NCBI RefSeq assembly: GCF_964275005.1
Contig: NC_092706.1
Span: 11,947,846 to 12,011,845 of the forward strand
Length of the DNA: 64,000 nucleotides
Reading direction: 5' to 3'
Source of the DNA: Diadema setosum
Taxonomy: Eukaryota; Echinodermata; Echinoidea; Diadematoida; Diadematidae
In this document: piece after piece, positions 22,901 to 37,900 of the stretch
How positions within the stretch are numbered: the stretch's first letter is position 1
Layout of the letters: each line of letters starts with the position of its first letter
Program-made: the position numbers and the translations under genes
The notes under the pieces: model-generated
The model's database searches: none
What the model saw: only the letters and a program-made list of their open reading frames with translations
What the model was told of the DNA's origin: nothing

Positions 22901-25900
22901 CCTGGATAGGGTCAGGGGTCAGAGTAGGTAGAGGACATGGTTCATGGGTGGGCGTCAGAGGAGGTGTAAGGAAGATGAGGATAGGGGGAAGTGGTAAGGG
23001 GAGGATGAAAGATGGTTGTCGAGGAAGGGGGAAGATGAGTCAAGGGTAAGGGGAGGATCACGGTCAGCAGTTTGGAGTAGGGGAGGACGAGGGTCAGGAT
23101 GGGGGGTAGGAAGAGGATGAGGGTTGGGGAAGGGATTAGGATGGGGAGGGACAATAGCCACAGTAGGTAAGGAGAGGCAAGACATTAAGGTTGAGCCATA
23201 TCAAAGTCAGGAATGGTACTCTTTTCTTTCTTGTGGTGACTACAAAAACCAGTCAGTGCATGATGCAAGACAAATACATGTTAACAAACCATTCAGGTAC
23301 TACTTAGCATATGGAGTCTAAATTTTAAAGTTCATTTGGATTTTTCAGCCATTAATCTTTTCCTCCTGAGTGTTTCATGGCCAAAATCATTGCAAATCTT
23401 GTTTAATTATAGCACAAACATACTGCCCCCCTCCCGTCCCATTTCATATTTGACTCGTGGGTAAATAGAAGATACCAAATGTCCATGATATTATTGCACA
23501 CTTTCTTAATAGCCATGCACCTGGTCTGTGTTTGGAGGGTAGTGTTTTTGTTGTTGTTGTTGGGTTTTTGTTTTTGTTTTTTGTTTTAAGTGTGAAGTGG
23601 GCTTGTCACTCACCACGCTGATGTGAACAAGTAGTACCGAGCTCTGTGGGTTGATCGCCAGGGCTTTGCTGTAGTGCATCTCAGCCAGGGCAAACTTCTC
23701 CTGCTTGTAGTAGATCATACCAGTCCCGTACCTGGGATGCAGTCATAGAGAGGCATCAACACACAACATCAGTGTTAGTTATCATGACCAATGTAGTCTA
23801 ACAATTAAGTACTAGATCCTATCCTATCCTTGACTTAACTTAACCTGATTTCAGCTTTCTGTTACTGAGGCCCCAGGTTCTGGGGTATAAAGTAGGCAGC
23901 TAGAATGCCTAACACTTGCTCTTCATGCAAACTCTGCTTAGTGGGTCAATGCGGGTCAGGTTGCATATTTTCATGTCAGGCTTGATACATTCGGCCCAGG
24001 CATTCCTTGGTCTCCCACATCCTCTGGAGCTGGGAATCTGTATGATCACGACTGTGTTAATACACAATATGGCGCATTCTACATGGCCACATCATGTGAG
24101 TCGCCTAGTGCAAAGAACCATTGTCAGTTCTCAAATCCTTGCAAATTTAGTAACAACAAAATTGCAAACGTGTTAGAATCTACAATTGTACACGCTGACT
24201 CATTGCAAAGTCATAACCACGCACAATGATCAGGGGGTGTTTCGTGAAGAATTGAAGTCGAACTTTAAAGGGCCCCTGAAATCCAAATGCATGTTGATTT
24301 GTGTTGATTTATGATACCCTCAACATCACTTTTGTGGTGAAAAGAATATCTAGAAACATTCCATATATTTTTAACAATTGTTTCTTCTATTTTTCTTCAG
24401 ATTACTTAGGAACGCCCACAAGAAATCCTTCCAAACCAATATTCCTCAGATGACCTCATCTGTCAATCATTCCTCGACCCTTGGTTCAGCATAACTTGCA
24501 TATTTCTGTGGTATTAATGTGACTAACAAAAGACATGGCGAGGGAACATGCAAATTATGCCGAGTCGAGGGGAAGGTGCATTCCAATGTCTTTTGTTAAA
24601 CATTTCACTACTTTAGCAATGATTGACAGATGAGGTCATCTGAGGAATATTGGTTTGGAAGGATTTCTTGTGGGCATTCCCAAGTAATCTGAAGAAAAAT
24701 AGAAGAAAAAATTGTTAAAAATATATGGAATGTTTCTAGATATTCATTTCACCGCAAAAGTGATGTTGAGGGTATCATAAATCAACACAAATCAACAAGC
24801 ATTTGGATTTCAGGGGCCCTTTAAAGTTAAGATCGATGTGTGATCATGGTATGCTGTTGGTTTCCCTAGTCAGTTTTATGCAATGTTTTCAGAATTCACT
24901 TCAAATTTGTATCAAAATTTACAGAAAAAATTCTGTCTCTTACTTTATTTTAGAAAAGAAGCTGAACTGACTCTTAATGAGATTCAGCAGGTGAAATCTC
25001 TCCTGCATAGTTTGAAGACTGTGTGTGTAATCATGGGATTGCCGCAAAGTTTTGGTTTCAAGTCTCGTCACAATAAAAACTAAAATATCACAGTATGTAA
25101 ACGAACCCAATCACATGATGCTTTGTCTTTGTTTGGGGAGGGGGGGGGGGGGGTTGACTCAAGTTGCTCTAAATTGCTGACTTGTAGCCTTGAAATCGAC
25201 TCAAAAAAATTAATTTGTCTGTCCCACACTACTGCCACCTTTGCACACACTTATACTTTAGACCTCTGCTGCACATAGAATTGACACAGGCTGCTATGTG
25301 TTTTGCTGCTAGCTGCATTGCATCAATACAATTTTTCATTTATTTTCCTCATTCACAAGACACATAAGACAGTGTTAACACAGAGATGCTTGGATATTAG
25401 GATTGCTCCATACGTATGACGTCTATATCTCATGTAAGACAGGATTATTTCATTACAATTTTGGATGTCACCGAGTTGCATTAGGTTTGTGTCATGCAAG
25501 TGAGGCATAAGGGAAGGAATTTCTGTTCATTTGAGAAATGGATTATCTTTGAAGCTCAAAGTATCAATGAGGTCAGAGCTGCCAACATTCCCCACAGGGA
25601 AAATTAGGGAGATTTCTGGGCGCATGATCAGGAAATAGTACCCAAATCAGAGAGGCTTCTGTGTTCTATTGTCAGGGCATGACAAAAATCTCCAGCTTTT
25701 CTGGTAAGTTTCCTGCAGAATCAGGGAGACTTGGCAGCTTTCAATTTACTACGAATGGGTATCTGAACTGCACTTTGTCATTTTCAAATACAGGAAACAG
25801 CGAGAAAGCTGCACAGTATTTAGTACTCGAACACGATATACTAGACATGCCATATACTTAGCAGGGTTTTAATTTTACAAGATTACAAGTCGAGCACTAC

Positions 25901-28900
25901 TGTATTTGCAAATGTAACAACACATGAAAATACCAACTCTGATCTCGACATGAATGTGACATGCACCATACTTGTACTGACACGCAGTACATGATATATG
26001 TACGAAGTGCATGAAAATACAATTTAGTAGGCATGCCTATTGTGTGAATATATATGTGCACTTCTTCCTGAAAATGAGTGATTGAGACCAATTTCTCCGT
26101 CCACTGCTGTACAATATAACTGTGAATTTAAGCACTCACAAAAATATCCGGGAAGTCTGAATTTGCGAAAAAATCAGACTCACTAAATATATGGCAAATG
26201 CAAAAAAAGTCGGCATTTTCAGTATTGTTCCAATTTAATTAGCTTTCAACTGCTCATAAGTCTTTAAACAACTGCTCAATTCAGCATCGAGGCTTCCTGT
26301 GGAAAATTCTTTCACAAATAACCGTGATGATACTTTTAGACTTTGCGAGGACATGAAATGGCTCTGAAAAAAACGAAAGAAACTCACCATGCATTGTAAT
26401 GCCTTGGGCTGATCCTGATTGCATTCCTGAAGCACGCCATCGCCCTGTCCAACTCCTCTGTCGCCACATACTCGTGGCCTAGTAACGTGTATGCATAGGC
26501 AAATTTGGGGTTGACCTGACGACAAGACATTTACAACACAAAATCGTCACAGATTTCGCCAGTTCACCGTCATCTGTTTTTTGTTGTTGTTATTGTTTTT
26601 TGTTTGCAGGACAATCTTACATGTCGACAACCTAAACTGTCTTTCATTCTCATTCATTTTCAACACGAACTTTCATCAATATTGAACACAGAATTTCTTT
26701 TTTCAGCGTAGCAATGAAGTACAAAGTTTAGATTGTACTGATGGTTTCTGTGCAAGTCAATCTTATACACATATGTGACAGCAACTAATGTCACTTTTTT
26801 TTTTACGATAACATGTGCAACTTTTGTTTCTCATGTTCTATTTCATGTTTCACATTTAATGAATCCTACATGCTATTCTGCTTGTTTGCTTTGATTCTGC
26901 TCATTCAAGTTGAACATCGATAAATATTGCACTGTGATCTAGAGGAATTCAAGAATGACTTAACATATGAAATAGTAATGAAAGGAGACTGAACCCGGAT
27001 CACATCTACAGCCCTAAAGGTCGCAGGTTACCTGTATTGCTCTCTGGAAAAACTTGATGGCAGTCTCGTGTTCCTTCTGCAAGCTGAAGCAGTTTCCTGC
27101 AGCACACCAGGCCTGGGGAATGGACAGTGATGACATTTCTAAGCAATACTGTGCTGAGAGGCCAATCTACTCATACAACCACTGCTACAGATCTTTGTTT
27201 TGTTGGGTTTTTTTTTTTTTAATTCCTGCACACCTTGCAATGGTTTCTGCCTAAGTTAGAGCAATAAATGCTCTTTCTGTGTAACTTCTTTTTGTTTCCT
27301 CTTTCTCCTGGCAGTCTACTAAATAAGATTTTTTTTTTTCACTGCTATTACTCATAAATCTTGTAGAAAACCACAGTATGGTTTCAGCAAAATACAAACA
27401 AATTAATACCCAAATTTTGAAGAAAAAAAAGATTACCCACACGTCTTGACTAGCTGCAGTAAAAACATAAAGATTTGCATACGCATAATGTCCTGCAGTT
27501 GAAGTGCAAATCCAGCACACAATGATGCACAGAGTGTTAATGAAGTGAACAAAATATTTATGCCTGTGTATTTCCATCCACTTGTACATGGTGTGCAAAA
27601 AATGTACATGGCAACATGAAATTTCCCTTACTTACATTAGTAATTATCATCACCATAAGAGCACTGCAAAAGCTGTCTCTTCCGTTTGACCAAAAGGGTA
27701 TGTGGGGAAAGGTGGCTCAACTTAAACAAGCAAGTACACAGTCATGATTTATGCCCGACAGCTTATAGTTTTCTCACAGCAAGTGAATAAGTCGATTTAA
27801 AGCACCCTGGTGGTAGGTTGGCCCTGTTAGGTACCTGGGAAGACTCTGGGTTGAAGTCGGTCAGTTCCTGGGCCAGGGCCGACAGTGCTGTCTCCTTCTG
27901 TAGGTGCCACAGAGCGGTGGAGTAGATCTCCATGCTGCCCAGATGGTGGGGCTCTAATCGACGCACTTCGGCAAATATCGTCTCCGCCTTTACATTGTGC
28001 ACATTTTTCATGCGCAAAGGAAGAAACACAAAGATGACTCCTTTACATCCTCTGATGAACGTGGTACATGCATTCGCAAATAGTCATTTTGTTCTTAACA
28101 TCGAAAAGAATTACAACAAATAAGGTAAAATATGCTTGAGATATACCCCCACCTCTACAAAAAAGAATCCTCCCATTATGTTCTGCAACCCTCAAAAACC
28201 GACATACAATTTAATGTTTAACCCGTTGAAGACGAGTCCCGAGAATACTCGGGCAGGTGTGTGTGGGAAATGTGTGTCATAGCAAAATCAGTCCATCCTC
28301 AACGGGTTAAAGTGTTTAATATATCCTTCTAAACATGACGGTCGTGATGACTTTATAAAGTCTTACACCTACAAGGCTTTAAGGTACAGTTTTGAATAAG
28401 ATGCTGGTGTGTACATGTACATCAAGGACTGAAAGGAGTACAGCATGGAACACAGTATGGATAGTATAGATGAAATATTTTCATCCATCTTTTCATCACC
28501 TAAAACATCTAAAACCGGCATGAAGATGACTCAATACACATCTAAAGTGATACTTAACTTCTATGACTGGCAAATTGGCGTAGAGTAATGAGAGAGAAAC
28601 AGAAATAGAAAAGATTAGACAGTATGGAACAAACAGAACAGAGATGAAAAGAAAGGAATGCATTTCTCTCCTGTGAAAAACTCTTTTACAGTGATATGAG
28701 AAAGGACAGAAGGAGGATACTCTTGGATTCTTGAATAAGAATCCCTTTCCTCTCTTTAATTTGCTTCTGCAACAATAACAAAACAGAGTTTTCTTATTCA
28801 GCATTGTTCTAATGTCACGTGACTGTAACAGAATGAACAGCTACTAATCCTACACAGGAAGAGGTAATTTAACGCTAGAAGTCATACACTGCTCTTACTA

Positions 28901-31900
28901 TGGAAACATCAAATCTGTCTACACACCTTGTGGTACTGGGCCAACTCAAAGAAGGCTTTGCCGACCTGGCACAGCACCCAGGCAGTGTTATAATGCTGGG
29001 GAGGCAGGGCTTTGAAGAGGTCAATGGCCTTCTTGAGGTCGTAGCGACTCAGGGCAAGGTACGCCTTCCCAATGTCGCGTAGGAGACGAAGGAGGCCCTC
29101 TGTAGGGATAAGACAATTATAACTTTGGTAATAATGTGACATTCTCATCTCGCACTGACATCTAAAACTGAATTACACAACAATTTCTGACCACAGAGAT
29201 TATAATCCAAAATGTGGAATAGCAATCAATGTGGATTTTCATAACAATCACTGCTATCACACGAAAGAAGATTGATGACAATAGCATTATTAGTTGGATA
29301 GAATATAGTATTGGAAGATCAATTATATCAAGGGTAAGTTGATAAAAGCACAGCAAAATGGTGCTCATGCAGCATAAAGAACAGAATGCAGCCAGTTTAC
29401 TTTCAACATGTATGAGAGAAAGTTTTAAGAACCATCTATCAATCCATTCAGAGAAATCTGCACCCGACTTTAAGAGCATTTTCTTGCAGAAAACGAAATG
29501 CACAAATTATGTTGACACAAAGACAAGGATATGCACAAGATGTAACTTGAAATATGCACCATTTTCTTTTTGCAGCCCATCAAATAAACTTGGTCATAAA
29601 GAAATCGCAAGATGACTGGGACAATTGCCACTCGATATGATTTTTCTTTCATATCAAATGTACATACCTGCTGAGGATTTCTGTAGATCCGCTATCTGCA
29701 GCTGCAAATTGGCAGCGGCGCTGTTGGCCTTGTTCAGCTCGTTCGATTTCTGGTTGTCCATCTTGGTGATGTCGTCTGAGTCTGGGGGCTTGGTGATTGT
29801 CGAGCTCCTGGTTGTTCGTGCCCGCGCCTTGCCCTTCTGCACTTTGGAGACGCCTGTCTTGGTTCGATTTGAGGTCGTCTTGGTGGTGGCACTGGTATTT
29901 TCCTGATGGATAAGATTTCAACATGGTTTAAAATTTATAACTTCATTGGTGCAAGTGGTGGAAATCATCAATGATTACCTGACATTCACGTTGAGTTGAT
30001 ATCAACTGCAGCTTTGATACTGATACAAAATCAATTGTGACCCTAGATTTCATCAAGTACAACTGCTACAATCGCAACGGACTCCTGTTATAACGAAGTC
30101 CTCAAGACTGGCATTTTTCTTTTGTTATATTGAAATCTCGTTAAAACCGAACACATAAACAATAAAAGACATAAAGCAGATAATGTTGCAGCCTGAATTT
30201 TTACTTCATTGTAACCAGAATTTTCTTATAACCATGTTCGTTATAATAAAAGGTCAACTTCGGTCAGTAGGATGGAAGGGTGTTTAGTTTACAGTTGGCA
30301 TGATGTACTCACTTTCACAGAGTTAGCATTGCTGTATAGCCTGGAGCTCCTCCGCACCCCATGGGCCGAAGGAAAGAGGAGTTGAACTGGGGCGCTGGTG
30401 AGAGAACCATAAACGATGCAACAACATCAATTTTCCTGCACAAGTTCAGCTGCCAACACATTCACAGAGTGAACAGAGGAGTGCAAAGGTCTATGTACTT
30501 GACATCTGTTACAATGTTAATATCAAAACAACAATCATGTAAGGACTGAGTAAATATCTGTTTATGCAACACAAGGCTCATGCATCAGAAAGGAGTCCAT
30601 AGACTAATGCCAGATTACACACTCTGTTGCTGTAAAAGCCCAAATTTTCATACACGCAATATTTTGTGCTTAGCCGGGTAAGGCGAATTTCACATTTTAA
30701 ATTTTGTGGACAGTCAAGACAATTGAAAAAGCACTTAAAACAGCTCACTGCTGCCACAGCAGTTAGTAGTGACGGCTTTGGCAGCATATACTATTGTAAG
30801 AGGGAACATGTCCCCTACCATGCGATCAAATATATAAAATAATATTACACACAACAAACAAAAAAATTATGAGCTTTGCATATGTTTCCTGTTGCGCAAA
30901 ATGTGTAAAAATTTCCACTTTTACACTAACCTCTCTGGACTTCAATACTGTTAACTACTATTGACATCTTAAGTTGCACAGTAGCAAATGGCAGTGACAT
31001 GGCTGAGCATGTTTTGCTTATTTTTTAAAGACCAAGTAGCATGGAGATACATTGGCATGGGAAAGCTGGCCCGGCTTGGATACATTTGAGAATACCTGTA
31101 ATAAATTGGGTCTTTGAGGATGTTTTGGGAGCGATTAGTCTAAAAAATTTGATTATTTTACCTCCAACCACAAGAAACTAGATATTGAGAGATGTATCAA
31201 CACTTTGTTTCCTCCACAAGTCTAAGGAACTGGACTCACCCAGACGGGACAGGGCTCTGCTGTATCGACATGAGGGCGGGGTCTTTGGTATTACTACTGT
31301 TTCCTGATTGGCTGAATACAGGCGGCTTGGTGCTCTGGGGACCTCTTCTTGCCACGCCCTTTTCAGAAACAAAGATATCGACAACAACAACATTAAAATA
31401 TGGACAAGACAGGAAAAACAAGAGAACGGAATGATGGAGTTCTGCACAATATGTCAGACAAGACATGGTCTCAAACCATGACAGAGCTGTAAACAGCTGA
31501 ACCAAGTAAAAGGGGAGATCTTGTCAAATGATCTGTAACCAAAATACCTTATAAATGTGCAAACATTAAGAGCTGACAAAAAAATTAAGGAATATTAACT
31601 AACTCCCATCCAAATTCCAAAGTCTAGGACTGTTCAGATTATTTATTTTTTTTTTTATTTATTCATTTATTTTATTTTTTTTTTTTTTATTTATTTATTT
31701 ATTTTTTTTTTTTGGGGGGGGGGGATATTTTGGATTTTAGCCAGACATCCTGAATCAAACCATTGTGTTTGGATGCCTCATCTCCAGTAGATTTGGCTGC
31801 ATCCAGCTAACTGTCTCAAAACAATGTGTATGTGGTGGTGCACTTTCTCACTATTACTATGGTAGCTTTATGACCATAATGTGGAACAGTTATACATTAC

Positions 31901-34900
31901 TAGATAAAGGGCTGCCAATATTCACACATCTCAATCTGGGAGATTCCACAGGGTATGATACATGCATCTCACTGGGCAAAAGTAATTCACAGATCACAGA
32001 GGCTCTGAATTCCTTTGTCTATAAGTTGAGAGAAATGTCTTTCCTTTTTTTCTTTCCAGGAAGACTCCTGCAGAAACAGGGAGACCTGGCAGCTCTCCTA
32101 CATTGCCTGAGAGTCAGGAAAATGAGGCCATAATGCCCCCTCCCCCCCCCCCCTCAATGAATTCCGCGACCATTCCGGCGCGCAAAAAAAAAAAAAAAAA
32201 TTCCAAGTCTCGCGCAACTTTTGAGACCAAATTTGTCGCGCGCGGGCATACCATTTCGAAGCCACGCCCCTTCAAAAAACTTTCGTCAAACCCAAAATTG
32301 CTCAAAAACGTGATTTTGTGTACAAAGTCAATACAAATTGTGTTTTTTCAATTAATTCATATAAAGATTCATATTTTTAATTCTAATGGCTGAAATCAAT
32401 TTATTTTAGTATAATTATGCTTCAAAAAATGTGTGTGACAAATTCTGCTGAAAAAACAACAAAAACAAAAGTTCGAAAAAACAGAAATACATAAAGAATT
32501 GTTAAAACAATAAAAAACATAAATTAATTTTGATACTGAAATTTTTTTTATGCACAATTGTTCGGAATGTCACTAATAGGAATATTTACACCAAAAATCG
32601 GCATTCCATAAGCTTTTATAAGCCAATTACAGACGAAAATGAGTTTTTTTGCATATATTTGCATAATTAATTGATTTAAAATAGAAAATGCAAATGTTTT
32701 GAAAATTTAACTTAACAGTCTTGTAGATTACATCCGGCTTTATGTTCATGCAAAATTTTGCGGCGATCGCGCAATCAACGGCCGAGATCTGAAGGGGGGG
32801 CCATAATGGCCCCCCCTCAGGAATTCAAGCTCGCTAAATAGCCCAGGTAAGTTAGGGTTAAATTTGCTCAACTGATGTCTGCCAAGCCTGGCCCTGCCAC
32901 AGTTATCATCCCAGTGCTGCCAGGTACCCATTTATATGCAGAGGGACTGGTGGGTAAATGCATCTCATCCAAGGAACATAGGCACATGATGAGATTCAAA
33001 CTTGGGACCTCCTCTTGAAAGTCAAGAGCTTTATCCACAATGCCACAGTGCCCAGTGTATGAGGAGTATGCAAGTTGCAGAAGTGACTTCTATATCGCCC
33101 TTGAGACCTCCTGATGGGGGTTAGAATGCAAACTGTGGTGCATTGCTCATGTATATAACTCCTGCTTCACCCTGTTCAAGAAAGTACCACCCACACTGTC
33201 TAGATTACGTAAAACTTCACCCTTAATGAATACTGAAAAGCCCTATGTGGTAGTTTTGATTAATCTTCACTCCTATCCAATACATCACATGAGCCACGTC
33301 TTTCTTGTCTGCTCTTCCATAAATGTACACGAGTATATCACATAAATCCTTGCTGAGGCTACTGGGGTACCACTATCTCAAAAGTTTATGATATGACAGA
33401 ATGGTGACAAGGGTAATATTTATGTAGAAATTTTGATACTGATTCTCACTGGATAATGGATATCGTATGAAATATCAATATTGTAGCAGGCTGGGAGAAG
33501 TGGAAAGTGATACTACCTTGCATTACATCTGTAAATCAACAGAAGATCATGATCTGCCGAGCGTATACTCACTCTTCTCATAGGAGCTTTAGGATCTGAT
33601 AAGGTGTTCTCTCCAGCAAATGATGGTGTACTCCCCTGCGTAGGACTCGGTGTGTCTAGTGGTAGTATCCCAAAGCTGCATAAAATGCAAAAGGCAAGAA
33701 ATGGTGAAAATACTGAGTAAATGCCAAACTCTTTTTGCTTCCATGCCGCAAAGATATTATATATTAGGGTTAGACTCAGTTCCATGCAAATGCTCCATGG
33801 AAATAATTTCTGAAAGCCACATTCATAAGTCAGAACCTGAAGAAATCTGACATTGAAGAGTGATATTAAAATGAAATAGAGTATGTCAGTAACACTTCAA
33901 TGCATCACTTTGTGGAACAAATGTTAAACTTGTTCAAGACTTCAGGAGTCACATTTCAAGGATATCGTATCAATAGAGGTATTCATCTATGAGCACTGAA
34001 TCTTTGCTTTTTTAGGTCTTTATTTGTGTGTTGTTGTTTTTTTTGGGGGGGGGTGGGGTGGGGAGGGATAGGGTTGAGAAGGGGAAGGACAGAAAATTGT
34101 CAAAGTGCAGGTCATGGAGATTTAACCTTTACAGAGAGGAAATTACGGGATGGAAGCTGATGACCTACCTCGGCGAGAGTGGGCTGTAAGGTGAAGAGGT
34201 TGAGTTGAGGTGAAGTCTGCTGACCCGTGACTGGGCTTGGGATTGCCTGGAAGACAGGGGTGCAGCCGGCACCGTGAAGGGGCTCATCACCGAGTCCGGG
34301 GTGCTGCCCAGGTCGCCCCCAAAGTCGGGCGTGGTCAGCGGGAGGGGTCTTATACCAGACAGCTGCGTGATCAGTTGGTCCTGGGGATGGATAGGTTCAC
34401 ATTAGATATACAAATATACATCACGAAATCACCTCTACCTCACATTTTTTTTAACCTGTTCTTCAGTTATTCATACTGATACCCTTCGCACCTCCACCAA
34501 GCTGAAGGAAAACTGATATTTCTCTGAATCTACAACTATATATCGCTCTCTGAGCATTAAATACGACCTCTACACGAACTGAAGACATTGACCAAGAATT
34601 TGATGCTTGCACTCCACAAGGAATATTTTACCAGCATCACAGAGAGTGTCTTTATATGGACATTCAATCCTTTAGAGTGTCATTGATTTTGCCTGATTTC
34701 AAGAGTATTTCAGTATTGATACAAAAGCATTCATGCAATCACACACACACAAACATCCCCCTCCCTCCAAAAAGAATCTTTCTTTTTGCAGTGAATTCCC
34801 CTCACAAGCTTTACACAATTGTAATCTGGTTACTGCTGACAAATGAGCACCTGAGGTGTCTCTGCCTGTATAGGGGTGACATCAGGTGCTGTGTTGAGGT

Positions 34901-37900
34901 GCCCGGTGCCCATGTTCTCTGTATCTAGGATGGGATAGGACTCCTGCTGGCTCACTGACGTGTTAGTTGGCGTCGAGGCCAGGTGGAAGATCTTCTCTGG
35001 TTCCACTTTTTCGCCTGTTGAGGCACATAAAGGTAAGGTCACCACAACAAACAAAGAAACAAAAAATCCACATTAGAGTACTGTTTAAGACTTTCTTACC
35101 ACATTTTTCAATGACTGCATGTGACGGTTGAAAAAATATGATAACATTTGTAGTGCCATTTACTATAAATCTGTTTAGTTTTTGCACATAGCTGCGATAA
35201 TGCACTTCTACACAGAGGCATCTAAGACTGAAATGATTTGTTTCAAGTATGATCACTTGCTTGCCTCGTAAGTTGGCAGTTTGAAACTGAAATGAGCCCG
35301 TTTTCTGTCCAAACTCAAGAACAAATGATATCAGAGTCTCTCAATTTCATGAGGATTCTTTGATGTAATTGTAAAGGTTCAATTCTTATTACATTGAACT
35401 GAACAAAAAAAAAAAAAAAAATGGGAAGACACATTTACTTCACGAGAAGGCATGCCATTTTAAGCTACGTTCTGTCAAGCACCATTTTACTGATGGCACA
35501 TATTGCAAGCAAATGATGCTCTTCACCAAATCACAAGTTTCTGAAAGACCAGATGAGCATATCCACAGGAATGAGTTATAAGTGTGTTAAAGGACAGTAC
35601 ATACCCAGGTCACACAGAGCCTCAAATGATGACCATAGGAAGGGGTTGTGCTTCAATGCTAGCTTGTGGGCCTCCGCTGCTCTAGATAACCTTTCAGTGT
35701 TACTGTCAGAGAGAAAAGAGAAAACAAGAGAGAGAGTTGGACAAAGGGTGTGTTTATGCTCAATTTGCGAAGGCAACGCTGATTCAAAACGCCGTTCACG
35801 GGAGCACTGTTTATGCTCACTTTCTTCGGGCCTTGGAAAGAGCGTTTGCGTTTGCTTCGCTGACCTCAGCAGAGGCAGGTCAAATTGGGGCGCGTGCTGC
35901 GATCGGTGGCCTGGCCTGGGAGAGCAGCTGGGAAAGACATGCGTATGCACAGTACATGGGAAAACTGCACAGGCCAGGGTAGCTGGCTGGCCGGGCGGCG
36001 CGCGCTTTTTCACGTGCACCGGAAAGGCGTTTAGATGACGTCACTCTAAACGCGTTTAGAAATGCTGTTGCTTTTATGCTTCCCCGTCAAACGTGATTAG
36101 TCAGAAACGCCAATCGTAAACGCACCTTTTTGTGCGTTTTGGATCGGCGTTTTGAATCAGCGTTTCTATCGACGTGAGCATGAACGCAACGGCGTTTTGC
36201 ACTAATCATGTTTCAAAACGCTGATTTTGGCCTGAAAAAGGGAAGCATAGACACGGCCAAAGTCACATAAGCAGACTGACCTACGAGGTCACATTACCAA
36301 GACGTCATAAAACAACAGGTCCCACTGAATCATGGCTACCGGACGCAAGCATGTTCTACATTCTCCATTGCTGATACAATCCATTTCAAAACTAAAAGCT
36401 TAACATTTTTTTTTTTTTTTTTTGGCATTCAATTCTATTACATTCAAGGTCATCCATCTGCAGCAAGTATATTGTAGATCATGCACAGATTTAGCCATCA
36501 ATCTCCTCAAAGGCATATCTAATATACCCAAGTCTTCTCTGATTCCAGTTTATCTCTGGGTAGCCCAATTGAGGCTCTTATCAAAAAAAAAAAAAAGGTC
36601 AAGCCACCACCTATCTATTCTAGGGGGCGAAAAATAGAGAACAATACAGTGTATATGCTGCATCAACTTGACTATAAATATTTATAAGTATTGCAAGAGT
36701 AATATTTTGAAACATTTATATTTCAAATGTACCTGACATTTAGTGGTATCTAGATGATCAGAATTCATTACAATGGACTTATACAAATCTCTACACATGC
36801 TGGTCTTATTAGACATAACTGCCAAGTGGGTAAAGTAAAGTCACATACACAAACTAGTGTAGTATGAAAGCATTTCATACCAGTTTGACTGAAACTTGTA
36901 CTTCATGTCAAAACCAGCTCAGGTCATCACAGAGCACAAAGAAGCACTTATTATGTAATTTATTTGCACATCATCATAACAGCAACAAAAAAAAAAGAGA
37001 CAAAAAATTGATAGTAATAGAGGTGGGCTATAGAGGGTGATATTTTCAGAACATGCTCATCACACCTTAGTTTGATGACTTTGTGCCTACTGACACCATT
37101 TTTGAAAAAAAGAACGAAAAAAATGCGAAATCCAGGGTGCCCTGGCCGAAATCGTTAAAAATCCAAGATGGCCGCCGTTTCGGCTTTAAAAAGACAGTTT
37201 TGGCTATAACTCAGCTATTTTTTGGTCAATTGTGATGGTTTTGGTGTCTAACCCCATGTTTTAGGGGTCAGGGAAATGGAATATAATAGTGATTTTAGTG
37301 TAAAACCACATCTTCCACATGATACTAACCTTTTTCCCATATTTAGGGTTAAATTTTCCTTATCCTTTAACCCTACCCCACCCGCCATTTTTGCACTTTT
37401 TTCTTATTTTTTTAAAGTCATGTTATCTACCATACTCTTAATAACAAGTTCTAGCTATCGATCTGGTATTTTCTACCAACGATACAACAAGAAATATACA
37501 AATAACTTACGTTATATGTGTATGTGTCATGCAGATACTGGTATGTAGCTAGTACATTCAGGATGCATGGTAACTGTGCAGCCAGTGCTATATACTGTAT
37601 CTGCTTTATAGTGCCCATTGACATTTGGTCATTAGACTTTAACAATAGTCAAAGTGTACAATTCTACTGTAGGTGTACAATTTTGTTAAATGACTTGAAT
37701 AAGCCTTCTATATATATGCCAATTGTCCTGCACAAAGGTACTTGACTGGATGATGTACATTGTATCTGCCGTCTTGCCTAGAAAACACATTTTTTACCAT
37801 AACTCAGTCATTTTTTCATCTTTTAGCCTAGTTTTTGTGTTTCCCCATCACCACTTGGTCCCTTATTTCTCATGGCTGCTTTTCCCTACCATGTATGGTA

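Noticed and set aside
29625-29906. 93-codon plus-strand open frame rich in Val/Leu
   Set aside because: It is the antisense shadow of CDC27 exon 11.
32940-33055. tRNA gene candidate on the minus strand
   Set aside because: A- and B-box-like words are present, but the acceptor stem and 3' half do not pair and a long non-tRNA body follows, so it is a SINE.
35553-36038. 161- and 147-codon open frames on opposite strands
   Set aside because: They arise from a GC-rich self-complementary transposon plus CDC27 exon 5; only the exon 5 part (minus strand, 35605-35702) is real coding.
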